Both the position numbers and the translations under genes were made by a program. From Candidatus Avelusimicrobium intestinale (GTDB lineage: Bacteria; Elusimicrobiota; Elusimicrobia; Elusimicrobiales; Elusimicrobiaceae), in contig CACWYV010000002.1 in assembly GCA_902765225.1 (NCBI GenBank), positions 128,697 through 192,696 of the forward strand: a stretch of DNA of 64,000 nucleotides, in the 5' to 3' direction. Below, in pieces: positions 1-8,759 of this stretch (the stretch's first letter is position 1; the number at the start of each line of letters is the position of its first letter). The notes under the pieces were generated by a model. It was not told the origin of the DNA and made no database searches. It worked only from the letters and a program-made list of their open reading frames with translations.

Positions 1-1271
1 GTGATTGGGTTTTTGCCCGCCAGCGGTATTGGGGCGAACCGATCCCCGTAGTCCATTGTGAAAAATGTGGCGTCGTACCGTTGCCGGAAAGCGAACTACC
101 GCTACGTTTACCGGAAGTAGAAAAATTTGAACCGTCCGGCACCGGGGAATCCCCGTTATCAACGGTGGAATCGTGGGTAAACACCACTTGTCCGCACTGC
201 GGCGGCCCCGCCAAACGCGAAACAAACACCATGCCCCAATGGGCCGGTTCGTGTTGGTATTACTTGCGCTATATGGACCCGCACAATACCGAAAAACTGG
301 TAGACCCGGCCATTGAAAAAGCCTACGGCCCGGTAGATTGTTATATCGGCGGAGCGGAGCACGCGGTACTGCACTTATTGTACGCACGTTTTTGGCACCG
401 GGTACTTTATGATTTGGGTATCGTTTCTTCCCCGGAGCCCTTCAAGAAATTACGTCACCAGGGTATGATTTTGGCGTTTTCGTACCGCGACAAAATGGGT
501 AACTACCACGGATATGACGAAATTGATTTCAAAGACGGAAAGGCCTTTTTGGCCACTACGGGGGAAGAACTCTCCCCGATGGTAGAAAAGATGTCTAAAT
601 CCAAAAAGAACGTTGTTAATCCCGACGATATTCTCAACCGTTACGGGGCGGATGCCTTCCGCATGTACGAAATGTTTATGGGCCCGTTTGAAGCCAGTAA
701 ACCGTGGGATATGAAAGGCATTGAAGGGGTATCGCGCTTTTTAAAACGGGTGTACGGTTGGAGCGAAACCGTTACCTTAACCGACGAACCTTGCCCTAAA
801 AAAAGTGAAATTTTGAAAAATCAAACCATCGTCAAGGTAGGGGACGATATTGAAAATTTCCGTTTTAATACGGCTATTTCTGCCTTGATGGTGTTGTTTA
901 ATGATTTAAGCAAACTGCCGCAAGTAAACCGCAAAACGTTTGAGACATTCTTGCAACTTTTGCACCCGTTTGCCCCACACATCACCGATGAAATTTGGCA
1001 ACAGCACGGGCATACGGAGTTTCTCTTGCAGACCGCTTGGCCGCAGGCAGACAGCAACCTGTTGCGGGAAGACAGCATAGAACTGGGCGTACAGGTCAAC
1101 GGCAAAGTGCGCGACCGCATTTCCGTTCCCGCCAACGCCACTCGCGAAGCGGTAGAAAAAGCGGCCCTGGCCAGCCCGAAAGTCCAACGCAGTTTGGAAG
1201 GGCTAGAGGTGAAAAAAATTATTGTGGTACCGGGCCGGATGGTCAGTCTGGTGGCCGCACCCCAAAAATAA
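1..1271 (+). CDS. leuS: Leucyl-tRNA synthetase, C-terminal part (cut by window start)
   Basis: Attaches leucine to tRNA-Leu in the cytoplasm. The reading frame is already open at the window edge (first full codon at 3) and reads through an RQRYWGEPIP segment typical of LeuRS. A TTG at position 81 is internal, not the start. The class I signature KMSKS lies at 588-602, preceded by a CPHC-type metal-binding stretch and the WYYLRYMDP segment of the catalytic core. The anticodon-binding domain and the C-terminal tRNA-binding domain follow, ending in a VPGRMVSLVA stretch typical of the LeuRS tail. The editing domain and HIGH motif lie upstream of the window. It is followed after 10 bp by lptE and holA, the same order as in Escherichia coli, so the three genes are probably one operon. 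Confidence 0.97.
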   Translation, partial: DWVFARQRYWGEPIPVVHCEKCGVVPLPESELPLRLPEVEKFEPSGTGESPLSTVESWVNTTCPHCGGPAKRETNTMPQWAGSCWYYLRYMDPHNTEKLVDPAIEKAYGPVDCYIGGAEHAVLHLLYARFWHRVLYDLGIVSSPEPFKKLRHQGMILAFSYRDKMGNYHGYDEIDFKDGKAFLATTGEELSPMVEKMSKSKKNVVNPDDILNRYGADAFRMYEMFMGPFEASKPWDMKGIEGVSRFLKRVYGWSETVTLTDEPCPKKSEILKNQTIVKVGDDIENFRFNTAISALMVLFNDLSKLPQVNRKTFETFLQLLHPFAPHITDEIWQQHGHTEFLLQTAWPQADSNLLREDSIELGVQVNGKVRDRISVPANATREAVEKAALASPKVQRSLEGLEVKKIIVVPGRMVSLVAAPQK

Positions 1272-1281
1272 CGGAGCCCGT

Positions 1282-1863
1282 ATGAAAAAGCTATTACTTA
1301 CCGGTTGTGTCGCCGCCATCTTGGCGGCCTGCGCCAGCGAAGGAACGGTTTACACACCACAGGCGCAAATTATGCCGCAACACATCAAAAAAATTGCGGT
1401 GCGGCAAATTCTTAACAAGACAGAAGTATTTGCCCTGGAAGATAAATTTTATAACGAACTGTATGATGAATTTCTACGCAACGGTTCCTACCAAATCGTA
1501 CCGGAAAACGACGGCGCGGAAGGCGTTGTCGTCACCACGATTTCGCGTTATTTAAACGTACCCGTCCAGTACGACAGCCAACTCATTCCTACCGTTTATA
1601 AGATGAACATTTGGCTGGACGTAGTGTTTATGGATAAAACCACCAACCAACCCGTTTGGCGCGAACCCGCTTTTATGGGCACGCAAATTTACGCCGCATC
1701 CACCTTGCCCGGCGGTATGACCGAAGTCCAAGCGCGCGACGAAGTGTTCGGGCAATTGGCACGGGATATTGTTAAACGGACGGTGGAAGGCTTTGGTTCC
1801 GTCTGGAGCGAAAATAAAAAGAAAGTAATGAATAATCCCCAATATACCACAATTACCGATTGA
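1282..1863 (+). CDS. lptE: LPS-assembly lipoprotein LptE
   Basis: Predicted 193-residue outer-membrane lipoprotein that would plug the LptD barrel and help place lipopolysaccharide in the outer leaflet. The start is the ATG at 1282, which gives a proper signal peptide (MKKLLLTG) with lipobox LAAC and the lipidated Cys at residue 17. An upstream in-frame extension overlapping leuS has no signal peptide and is rejected. The mature part has the LptE pattern: IAVRQILNKT early, a FYNELYDEFLRNGSY helix, then strands and a long final helix. The position between leuS and holA is the conserved site of lptE (formerly rlpB) in proteobacteria. lptF and lptG, from the same export machine, are at 57526-59711. 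The family assignment rests on pattern plus synteny. Confidence 0.82.
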   Translation: MKKLLLTGCVAAILAACASEGTVYTPQAQIMPQHIKKIAVRQILNKTEVFALEDKFYNELYDEFLRNGSYQIVPENDGAEGVVVTTISRYLNVPVQYDSQLIPTVYKMNIWLDVVFMDKTTNQPVWREPAFMGTQIYAASTLPGGMTEVQARDEVFGQLARDIVKRTVEGFGSVWSENKKKVMNNPQYTTITD

Positions 1864-1866
1864 CCC

Positions 1867-2874
1867 ATGCCCAAACTGACCGCGGAAAAATTACAGGCCC
1901 AATTGGCCGCCCAAAAAGTATCCCCCGTATATTTGCTGACGGGGGAAGACACCTACCGCAAGCAAGAAATCATCCAAAAAATCCGCGGGGTCTTGCAACC
2001 CGATGACTTTAATTTTTTTACTTCTCCCGCCGATAAGGCCGATTTGGGCGAAGTATTGGCTTTAGCCAATACGGCCCCGGTTTTTTCTACGGCGCGGATG
2101 ATTGTATTAACGGGTATAGAAAAACTGCGCAAAGAACCCAAGGCCGCGCTTATGCGCTACCTGACGGACCCGCTGCCCACAACTACGTTAGTACTGACGC
2201 ACAACGACGCTAAAAAAATTAAAACAGACCGAGCTTTAACCGACGTCTGTACGGCTAACGGACAAGTGGCAGAGTTTGCCGAACTGAAACAGGCCGAACT
2301 GAATTTGTGGGCCCAAAACAAACTCAAAGCCCGCGGACTAACGGCTGATTTTGAGGCAGTAAATTTACTATGCCAAAGCGTGGGAACCGAACTGGCCGCG
2401 TTGGAAAATGAAATTGAAAAATTGGCCCTTTACGCGTGGGACCGGACTGATAAAAAAATCACCCAAGAAGATGTTTTGGCGTGCATCGGGTTTAGCAAAG
2501 AGGAAAACCCCTTTGAACTGGCCAATGCTATTTTATCTTGTAACAAAACAAAAGCTCTTAAACTGGTAACCAAGTTATTGGATGACGGCGAAGAACCGGT
2601 GGCCGTCCTTTCCAAAATGACGTTCCCGATTCTCAAAATGGCCCGCATCAAACGCCTCAGCGAAGGCGGCGTTCCGTCCGGCGATATCATTCGCGCCGCA
2701 GGGCTCTTTCCCTGGGAAGGCCGGCTAGTCAGTGCCGCGCGTAGCTTCCCCAATCAAAAACAGTTCCTCACTACATTAAACCGATTGATTGAAGCCGATG
2801 CCGCGTTCAAATCGGGTACGGGAAGCGACCCCCAAATTACCCTCAAAGGTATTTTACTTACGTTGTTCAGATAA
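1867..2874 (+). CDS. holA: DNA polymerase III subunit delta
   Basis: Clamp-loader delta subunit, 335 residues, the usual length. It opens the beta sliding clamp for loading onto primed DNA. Visible family features are the N-terminal YLLTGEDTYRKQEII segment, the hydrophobic clamp-binding region near residues 60-80, the central AAA+-like fold without a functional ATPase motif, and the C-terminal collar with GTGSDPQITLKGILL. It starts 3 bp after lptE ends and probably shares a transcript with leuS and lptE. No terminator is visible before the next promoter at 2943. Confidence 0.93.
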   Translation: MPKLTAEKLQAQLAAQKVSPVYLLTGEDTYRKQEIIQKIRGVLQPDDFNFFTSPADKADLGEVLALANTAPVFSTARMIVLTGIEKLRKEPKAALMRYLTDPLPTTTLVLTHNDAKKIKTDRALTDVCTANGQVAEFAELKQAELNLWAQNKLKARGLTADFEAVNLLCQSVGTELAALENEIEKLALYAWDRTDKKITQEDVLACIGFSKEENPFELANAILSCNKTKALKLVTKLLDDGEEPVAVLSKMTFPILKMARIKRLSEGGVPSGDIIRAAGLFPWEGRLVSAARSFPNQKQFLTTLNRLIEADAAFKSGTGSDPQITLKGILLTLFR

Positions 2875-2942
2875 ACAGACACGGAGGTATCCTTTCCTGT
2901 TTCGGTACCGATGCCCACCGCCGGAGTTTTCTTACAGAGGTT

Positions 2943-2951
2943 TGCTATAAT
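2943..2951 (+). promoter_or_regulatory. Extended -10 promoter of dedA, possible leaderless start
   Basis: TGC followed by TATAAT (2946-2951) forms an extended -10 element. The dedA ATG at 2958 is only 6 bp further on, about where transcription would begin, and there is no Shine-Dalgarno between them. The mRNA would be leaderless. No convincing -35 is seen. Confidence 0.6.
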
Positions 2952-2957
2952 ATACCT

Positions 2958-3605
2958 ATGGAATTTTTAACACAACTGGTAGATATTTTTTTGCATTTGG
3001 ATGTTCATCTAAACGCTTGGGCCGGGTGGATGGGAATATGGTTGTATGTGGTCATATTCATCGTGATTTTTTGTGAAACTGGCCTAGTGGTGACTCCGTT
3101 TTTGCCGGGGGATTCGCTCCTGTTTGCGTGTGGGGCGCTGGCCGCTACGGCCGGGAGTGCCATTTCCTTATGGCTCGTGATACCCGTTGTACTGGTGGCG
3201 GCGGTATTGGGCGATTTTTGCAACTACGAAATCGGCAAGTGGTTAGGACCTAAAGTATTTACACGTTCGGACAGTATTTTCCTTAACAAAAATCACCTCT
3301 TAAAAGCCCATGCTTTTTACGAAAAATATGGCGGGAAAACAATCATTTTAGCACGGTTTATTCCCATTATCCGTACGTTTGCTCCGTTTGTAGCGGGCAT
3401 TGGCAAAATGACGTATTTTCACTTCGCTTTTTACAATGTGATTGGGGCCGGATTGTGGGTGTGTCTGTTTACGTTAGGAGGATATTTCTTTGCTGATTTG
3501 CCCCTTGTGCAAAACCATTTCCATTACGTAATTATGGCCATCATTGTTATTTCCGTCTTGCCGGCCATCTACGAATTTATAGCAGCACGCCGTTCCAAAA
3601 ATTAG
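2958..3605 (+). CDS. DedA-family (VTT domain) inner-membrane protein
   Basis: 215-residue polytopic membrane protein of the DedA/VTT superfamily, whose members act as scramblases or flippases for undecaprenyl phosphate or phospholipids. Visible are an N-terminal hydrophobic helix, the LPGDSLLFACGAL re-entrant segment, GDFCNYEIGKWLG, the conserved RFIPIIRTFAPFVAG motif with its key arginines, and a C-terminal membrane helix. Which family member it is cannot be told. Its end overlaps the convergent metallophosphoesterase gene by 4 bp, with no terminator between them. Confidence 0.9.
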   Translation: MEFLTQLVDIFLHLDVHLNAWAGWMGIWLYVVIFIVIFCETGLVVTPFLPGDSLLFACGALAATAGSAISLWLVIPVVLVAAVLGDFCNYEIGKWLGPKVFTRSDSIFLNKNHLLKAHAFYEKYGGKTIILARFIPIIRTFAPFVAGIGKMTYFHFAFYNVIGAGLWVCLFTLGGYFFADLPLVQNHFHYVIMAIIVISVLPAIYEFIAARRSKN

Positions 3606-4678
3606 CGGTTTACTTCAATGATTGGCAGTTCCGCCGGCGCGAAGAGCCGCAGCGGAATCCCCCAATAAAACATTCCCGACGTAATGTAAAACTTCATCCC
3701 GTTTACGTCAAAGAGTCCGTACACACGCGGAAACTGTAATTTAACTAAATAATTAAACGGCCAAATTTGCCCATTGTGAGTATGCCCGCTAAACATCAAT
3801 TTTACTCCGTTGGCGGCGGCCTCCTCGGCATAGAGCGGGGTATGGGAAAGCAAAATAAGCGGCTTGGCGGCGTCGGCAGAAGACAACAAGGCCACCGTTT
3901 CCTGCGGGGTGACACGCGCCGTATGAATATCCTTGAGTCCGGCAACCTGCATCCCCCCAACCGTTGCTATTTCATTTTGCAGTAATGAAATACGGGCTTT
4001 TTGATAAAAATCTACGGCTGCCGCAAAGTTGTTGTAATATTCGTGATTACCCAGTACTCCGTAGGTCCCCAGCGGTGTTTGGAAGGCGGCCAACCGCGCA
4101 GCGTATTTATCGGCATCCGCTCCGTATTCAAACACATCTCCCAACACTAACACCAGGTCCGGCTTTTCGCTCTCCAGACGGGCGAGTGCGTTATCCCACC
4201 GTCCGTACGAAACACCCATCCCCAAATGGGCATCAGAAATCAACGCAATTTTAAGCGGCTCCATACCGGGTATTTGTAAGGAAATGCGTTTGATAGCAGG
4301 CGCAGAAAATCCTCCCCAGACCGCGCACCCGAACAACACAACGGTTACCAACACACTGGTTATTCCCAAACAGGTACGCGCGGAAATGTGCAGCATTTTA
4401 CATACCCCCAGCAATACCGCACTTCCCGCCGTTACACAAAACGCAATAAACGCCAACCCAAACAAAATATAGGAAGTGTAATATAACACACTGGTAAACA
4501 CATTATAGTGCGTACGGGTAAATGCCAAGCCTGCCAGCACAATTCCCGTGCCTACAAGCGGCCATACGCCGGCGGGACTGAATTTACCCAAAGCCGGGAA
4601 ACACACCCATAACCACAACCCCGTAGCGGCAAACATTCCCCAAATAACAACCGTAGATAACATAAAAAAAGCAATCAT
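3602..4678 (-). CDS. Membrane-anchored calcineurin-like metallophosphoesterase (YkuE/YaeI-like)
   Basis: 358-residue protein with about four N-terminal membrane helices (residues 1-125) followed by a metallophosphoesterase domain. The metal-binding motifs run in order: ISDAHLG (D149, H151), GDVFEYGAD, GNHEY, SHTP and SGHTHNGQIWP. This architecture is seen in YkuE/YaeI-type enzymes, some of which act on lipid phosphates such as UDP-diacylglucosamine, but the substrate here is unknown. The ATG at 4678 is preceded by a good Shine-Dalgarno (AAGGAAGGA). It is divergent from gltX and convergent with dedA, so it is a single-gene unit. Confidence 0.9.
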   Translation of the reverse strand: MIAFFMLSTVVIWGMFAATGLWLWVCFPALGKFSPAGVWPLVGTGIVLAGLAFTRTHYNVFTSVLYYTSYILFGLAFIAFCVTAGSAVLLGVCKMLHISARTCLGITSVLVTVVLFGCAVWGGFSAPAIKRISLQIPGMEPLKIALISDAHLGMGVSYGRWDNALARLESEKPDLVLVLGDVFEYGADADKYAARLAAFQTPLGTYGVLGNHEYYNNFAAAVDFYQKARISLLQNEIATVGGMQVAGLKDIHTARVTPQETVALLSSADAAKPLILLSHTPLYAEEAAANGVKLMFSGHTHNGQIWPFNYLVKLQFPRVYGLFDVNGMKFYITSGMFYWGIPLRLFAPAELPIIEVNR

Positions 4679-4704
4679 ATATTCCTTCCTTAACCTAAGA
4701 ATAC

Positions 4705-4733
4705 TTATACTTTACCAAATAAAAAGTTATAAT
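4705..4733 (+). promoter_or_regulatory. Promoter of gltX
   Basis: -35 TTATAC (4705-4710), 17-bp spacer, -10 TATAAT (4728-4733). An AGAGGA ribosome-binding site follows at 4752-4757 before the ATG at 4768. Confidence 0.7.
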
Positions 4734-4767
4734 ATAGTATATTCATATTCAAGAGGAAAAAATTGCT

Positions 4768-6243
4768 ATGACTGTACGAGTTCGTTTTGCACCGTCTCCT
4801 ACCGGATTTTTACATATCGGCGGAGTACGCACTGCGTTATTTAACTATTTATTTGCCAAAAAGAACAAAGGGACGTTTCTGCTTCGCATTGAAGACACGG
4901 ACGAAGAACGCTCCACCCAGGCGTCCACCGACGCTATTTTTGAAGGAATGCAGTGGATGAATTTATTATGGGACGAAGGCCCGATGCCTGACGGCACGAA
5001 CAAAGGGCCCGATGCCCCGTATTACCAGGCCATCCGTGCCGACCAGGGAATTTATAAAAAATACATTGACCAGTTGCTTGCCGAAGGCAAAGCCTACAAG
5101 TGCTACTGCACGGAAGAAGAATTAGAAGCCAACCGCCAAAAATGTTTGGCAGAACACCGCCCACCGAAATACGACGGGAAATGCGCCCATTTAACTCCCG
5201 AACAACAAAAAGAACTGGAAGCCCAAGGGCGCAAATACGTCATCCGTTTCCGTATGCCGCAAGAAGGAGATGTGGAGTGGGATGATTTAATCCGCGGGCA
5301 TGTGAAATTTGCCAGCAAAGATTTATACGACCTCGTGATTCAAAAAACAAGCGGTTATCCCACCTATAACTTTGCAGTGGTGGTAGATGATCACTTGATG
5401 CGCATGACGCACGTCATCCGTGGCGACGACCATATTTCCAACACACCGGCGCAAATCCAACTTTACCGTGCACTGGGTTGGAAAGAACCTATCTTTGCCC
5501 ACCTGTCTATGATTCACGGACCGGACGGGAAAAAATTGTCTAAACGTCATGGGGCTACCAATGTGGTAGAATTTCGCAATATGGGTTATCTGCCCGAAGC
5601 CCTCAAAAACTATTTGGCCCTACTTGGATGGGCCACCAGCGATTCCCAACAACTTTTTGCTCCCGGCGAATTGGAAGAAAAATTTGATATTGCCGGTTGC
5701 CAACCCAGCCCCGCCGTCATGGACCCGGAAAAACTCAACTGGATGAATGGGGAATATATCCGCGCCACACCGCTACCGCGCTTAACAGACCTGGCTTTGC
5801 CGTTTATTCAAAAAGCCGGTATCAATGTGTCCGGCGTAAGCCGCGAAAAATTGGAAGGGATTATTTCTTTGGAGCAAGAAAAATATAAGCTCTTAACGGA
5901 AATCCCGGATTTAATACGTTTCTTCTTTGAAGACCCTGTTTTTGAACAAGAGGCCCTGGACAAAGTGTTCGGCAAGCCGGAAGCCAAACAAGCGTTGGAA
6001 CTCATCATAGACGCCTACGGGAAACTAACTGACTTTACCGAAACCCATTTGGAAACAGCGGCCCGCACCACCGCCAAAGAAAACGGCTTAAAAGCAGGGC
6101 AGATTTTTCACCCGATCCGGGTAGCTGTTTCCGGCCGTACCCATGGACCGACTTTGTTTAAGATGCTAGAATATATGGGCAAAGACACCGTACTGGAGCG
6201 ACTCAAAAAAGCGGTGACTTATTGCAAAACACCTGTTTGTTAA
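4768..6243 (+). CDS. gltX: Glutamyl-tRNA synthetase
   Basis: 491-residue class I aminoacyl-tRNA synthetase charging tRNA with glutamate. The HIGH-type motif reads FLHIGGVRTALFNYLF (residues 14-29) and the KMSKS-type motif reads KLSKRHG (from K256). The VRFAPSPTG opening and the GEYIRATPL and SGRTHGPTLFKMLEYMGKD segments are typical of bacterial GluRS. There is a zinc-site-like CYC pair near residue 112. The start has a clear AGAGGA ribosome-binding site. Whether the enzyme also makes Glu-tRNA-Gln cannot be told here. The next gene starts 14 bp downstream with its own GGGAG site. Confidence 0.97.
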   Translation: MTVRVRFAPSPTGFLHIGGVRTALFNYLFAKKNKGTFLLRIEDTDEERSTQASTDAIFEGMQWMNLLWDEGPMPDGTNKGPDAPYYQAIRADQGIYKKYIDQLLAEGKAYKCYCTEEELEANRQKCLAEHRPPKYDGKCAHLTPEQQKELEAQGRKYVIRFRMPQEGDVEWDDLIRGHVKFASKDLYDLVIQKTSGYPTYNFAVVVDDHLMRMTHVIRGDDHISNTPAQIQLYRALGWKEPIFAHLSMIHGPDGKKLSKRHGATNVVEFRNMGYLPEALKNYLALLGWATSDSQQLFAPGELEEKFDIAGCQPSPAVMDPEKLNWMNGEYIRATPLPRLTDLALPFIQKAGINVSGVSREKLEGIISLEQEKYKLLTEIPDLIRFFFEDPVFEQEALDKVFGKPEAKQALELIIDAYGKLTDFTETHLETAARTTAKENGLKAGQIFHPIRVAVSGRTHGPTLFKMLEYMGKDTVLERLKKAVTYCKTPVC

Positions 6244-6257
6244 CGGGAGTGTGTATT

Positions 6258-7358
6258 GTGAAATACTGGTTTTTTGACGGAAATGACGTAGTCGGACCGT
6301 TTACGCCACAGGAACTGGCGGCGCGAACGGATTTTTCCGCGGCCAGTATGATTTGCGCCGAGGGAACGAGCGAAGACTCGGCCGGTTGGCAGCCCGCTAC
6401 TTTCTTTAAGACGTTCCGTTTTAATTCCTACACAGGCCGCTTGGCGCGACTGTTGGAAAGTGAACCGGTAATGGCCCAAGTAGCCACCGCTCAACACGCC
6501 ATGGCTTCTTCCTCCGCAGGAACCGGAATCAATACTTCTTCCTCCTGCCAAATGCCTATGGTAGAAGTTTCACCAGAAGAATATACCCCCCCGGTGCTGC
6601 AAGCAGGTTCTATAAGTCCGGTATCAGCGCAAGACGGTGGAAAATCGGCCGCACTGCTCCAACAAATTTTACAAAAGAAACTGGGTCCACAGCCCTTACG
6701 GATTGCCCCACAGGCCTCCCGTTCTTCGGCTTCCGTACAGAGGGACCGACTGGCAGGCGCAGCGGCTATCTTACCGGCCCGTCCGGCTACGCAAGCCATC
6801 CTGCGGACCGCTCCCAGCCCGCTCCTAATGTCTACCCCGCGGGCCCTGCTGGCAGCGCAAGTGTTCGCTGATTTGGGAACGGCCGACCCAATCACTCCTC
6901 CGTTTACCCACTCCGCCGGGCACAAATGGATCCTTGCGGCAGGACTGAGTCTGGCTATCGGCGGCGGGTGTCTGTTATGGTATTTTATGCCGGCTTTGTT
7001 CCGCCCCGCGCAGGTTTCCGCTTCCTCGGCGGTAGCAGCCGCAACAACTGTACCCCCGGTTTCAGAAGGCCGACTGGCTCAACAAGCTATAGCCGCCGTG
7101 CAGAATTATCCCTTGAACGAAAACCGCCGCACGGTACGTGATTACTTCGCACAGGTCTATGCCACCCAGGCAGATTCGTCAGACCAGCAGCGTTGGTCTG
7201 CGCAACCTGCGCAGAACGGCTTATATATTGTAAAATACAAGGTAGAGCAACCGCCTGCTCCGCCGGCTATTTATCTCTTTGAAGTGGAAAGTTCCAGCGG
7301 GCGGGTAACGGGTGCACTGAACCAAGCAACGGCAGATTTGATGGGAAATAACTTGTAG
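6258..7358 (+). CDS. GYF_2-domain single-pass membrane protein
   Basis: Predicted 366-residue protein from a GTG start at 6258, preceded by GGGAG (6245-6249). Residues 1-55 match the GYF_2 (DUF4339) pattern: a WFFDGNDVVGPFTPQEL core with the hallmark GPF and a later W. GYF_2 is presumed to bind proline-rich or other peptides. A long Ala/Ser/Pro-rich, probably disordered region follows, then one membrane helix (about residues 222-245, WILAAGLSLAIGGGCLLWYF) and a compact C-terminal domain of about 100 residues with a YIVKYKVEQ strand pattern. There is no signal peptide, so the GYF domain should be cytoplasmic and the C-terminal domain periplasmic. It lies directly before pilT and may be co-transcribed, but a pilus role is only a guess. 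Confidence 0.7.
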   Translation: MKYWFFDGNDVVGPFTPQELAARTDFSAASMICAEGTSEDSAGWQPATFFKTFRFNSYTGRLARLLESEPVMAQVATAQHAMASSSAGTGINTSSSCQMPMVEVSPEEYTPPVLQAGSISPVSAQDGGKSAALLQQILQKKLGPQPLRIAPQASRSSASVQRDRLAGAAAILPARPATQAILRTAPSPLLMSTPRALLAAQVFADLGTADPITPPFTHSAGHKWILAAGLSLAIGGGCLLWYFMPALFRPAQVSASSAVAAATTVPPVSEGRLAQQAIAAVQNYPLNENRRTVRDYFAQVYATQADSSDQQRWSAQPAQNGLYIVKYKVEQPPAPPAIYLFEVESSSGRVTGALNQATADLMGNNL

Positions 7359-7394
7359 TGAAAGGAATATAAACTAGAACGAGAGAGGTCTTTT

Positions 7395-8504
7395 ATGGCA
7401 GAACCGACGACGCAAAATTTGCCTCAGGCAACGATGGACGATTTGTTCAAACTCATGAAAGCAAAAAATGCTTCCGATATTCACCTGACGGTCGGTGTAC
7501 CGCCTGTACTTCGTATTCAGGGCCGGCTGTATCAAACACCGTTTGAACCGCTCACCAAAGAAAGTGCCCAAATCTTGATTTATTCCATTTTGAACGACGA
7601 ACAACGTCAAGTGTTTGAAGATACCTGGGAGTTGGACTGCTCTATCGGGTTGCGTTCGTTGGGCCGGTTGCGCGTTAACGTCTATAAGCAACGCGGTAAT
7701 GTGGCCGCTGCCTTGCGTTCCATTCCCAATGAATTTAAATCGTTTGAAGAACTCAACTTGCCTCCGGTTGTTTACAACATCATGAAACTCAACAAGGGCT
7801 TGGTACTCGTTACCGGAGCCACCGGTTCAGGTAAATCTACCTCCTTGGCCAGTATGATTAACTACCTCAATATGAACGAAAGCAACCACATCTTGACGGT
7901 AGAAGATCCTATCGAGTTCGTTCATCCGCATAAACGCAGTATTATCAACCAGCGCGAAGTCGGCGCGGACACCAAATCGTTTGCCGCGGCCTTAAAACAC
8001 TTCCTGCGCGAAGACCCGGATATCATTCTAGTTGGCGAGTTGCGCGATATAGAAACCATGGAATCCTGCCTGACGCTGGCGGAAACGGGGCACTTGGTAT
8101 TTGCCACCCTGCACACCAATGATGCCGTGCAGTCTATCAACCGTATCATTGACGTCTTCCCGCCCACCCAACAACCGCAGATCCGCACGCAGTTGTCATT
8201 CGTGTTGGAGGCCATTATTTCCCAACAGTTAATCCCCACGTTAACCGGCGGGCGTGTCATGGCCGCGGAAGTGTTACTGGCCAACTCCGCCGTACGCAGT
8301 TTAATCCGTGATGGGAAGGCCGAACAGATCGTTTCCACCATGCAAACCAACGCCGGACTGGGAATGATCACCATGAACCAGGCCTTAGGTGACTTGTACA
8401 TCCAAAAGAAAATCAGTTACCAGGAAGCCTTGTCGCACACGGCGGACACGTCCGGTTTGAAAACCTACTTACAACAGAAGTTGGGAACTGCCAACTTTAA
8501 GTAA
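7395..8504 (+). CDS. pilT: Type IV pilus retraction ATPase PilT
   Basis: 369-residue hexameric secretion-superfamily ATPase that powers pilus retraction and twitching. It has an N-terminal PAS-like domain (SDIHLTVGVPPVLRIQGRL), Walker A GATGSGKST (141-149), the Asp box and Walker B region (DPDIILVGELRD), the His box (TGHLVFATLHT) and a C-terminal SAVRSLIRDGK segment. That last segment corresponds to the AIRNLIRE motif separating PilT from PilB. The ATG at 7395 has a GAGAGG site. pilB and pilC are not in this window. The pilin-like genes at 23468, 35256 and 47673 could be substrates of the same machine. Confidence 0.95.
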   Translation: MAEPTTQNLPQATMDDLFKLMKAKNASDIHLTVGVPPVLRIQGRLYQTPFEPLTKESAQILIYSILNDEQRQVFEDTWELDCSIGLRSLGRLRVNVYKQRGNVAAALRSIPNEFKSFEELNLPPVVYNIMKLNKGLVLVTGATGSGKSTSLASMINYLNMNESNHILTVEDPIEFVHPHKRSIINQREVGADTKSFAAALKHFLREDPDIILVGELRDIETMESCLTLAETGHLVFATLHTNDAVQSINRIIDVFPPTQQPQIRTQLSFVLEAIISQQLIPTLTGGRVMAAEVLLANSAVRSLIRDGKAEQIVSTMQTNAGLGMITMNQALGDLYIQKKISYQEALSHTADTSGLKTYLQQKLGTANFK

Positions 8505-8640
8505 GATTTCCGGTGTTTAGGTACCGAAGGGCCTAGATCCGTCTGGGTCCTTCGGAAAATGTAAAGCAGCATTTTTCCTCGTAGAGTTCATGGGTCCCCT
8601 TTTGAGATAAACGAAAATTCCCTCGTTTTTACTAAAAAAT
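8505..8640 (+). other. Intergenic region between pilT and the first paralogue's control region
   Basis: No gene is visible. It holds a strong 32-nt hairpin at 8524-8555 (separate entry) and a smaller AAACGA/TCGTTT hairpin with a T run at 8609-8630. The smaller one may be the pilT terminator. Confidence 0.5.
8524..8555 (+). repeat. 14-bp hairpin with a TCCG tetraloop
   Basis: Arms 8524-8537 and 8542-8555 pair over 14 positions (two G-T) around the loop TCCG. Its core, CCTAGATCCGTCTGGG, recurs in inverted orientation at 27370-27391, upstream of another secreted-protein gene. No T run follows, so it is not a standard terminator. Confidence 0.6.
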
Positions 8641-8702
8641 TAGACCAAAAGACCTAATTAACGATAGGTCCTTTTTCCTACGCCGATTAGGTCTTTGGAC
8701 CC
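8641..8702 (+). promoter_or_regulatory. Palindrome array (operator-like) upstream of the first secreted paralogue
   Basis: Three related blocks begin TAGACC (8641), TAGGTCC (8665) and TAGGTCT (8688), spaced 24 and 23 bp. The last is the palindrome GGTCTTTGGACCC (8690-8702), which ends exactly where the -35 hexamer begins. The same arrangement recurs at 10392, 12143 and 27361. Probably a regulator binding site; the regulator is not identified. Confidence 0.65.
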
Positions 8703-8731
8703 TTGCTGTGAATCTTTTTTATGTTCATAAT
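8703..8731 (+). promoter_or_regulatory. Promoter of the first secreted paralogue
   Basis: -35 TTGCTG (8703-8708), 17-bp spacer, -10 CATAAT (8726-8731). Spacing is identical to the promoters at 10453, 12181 and 27400. Confidence 0.65.
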
Positions 8732-8759
8732 GTAAGTGTAGGCAATATAAGGAGCGTGT

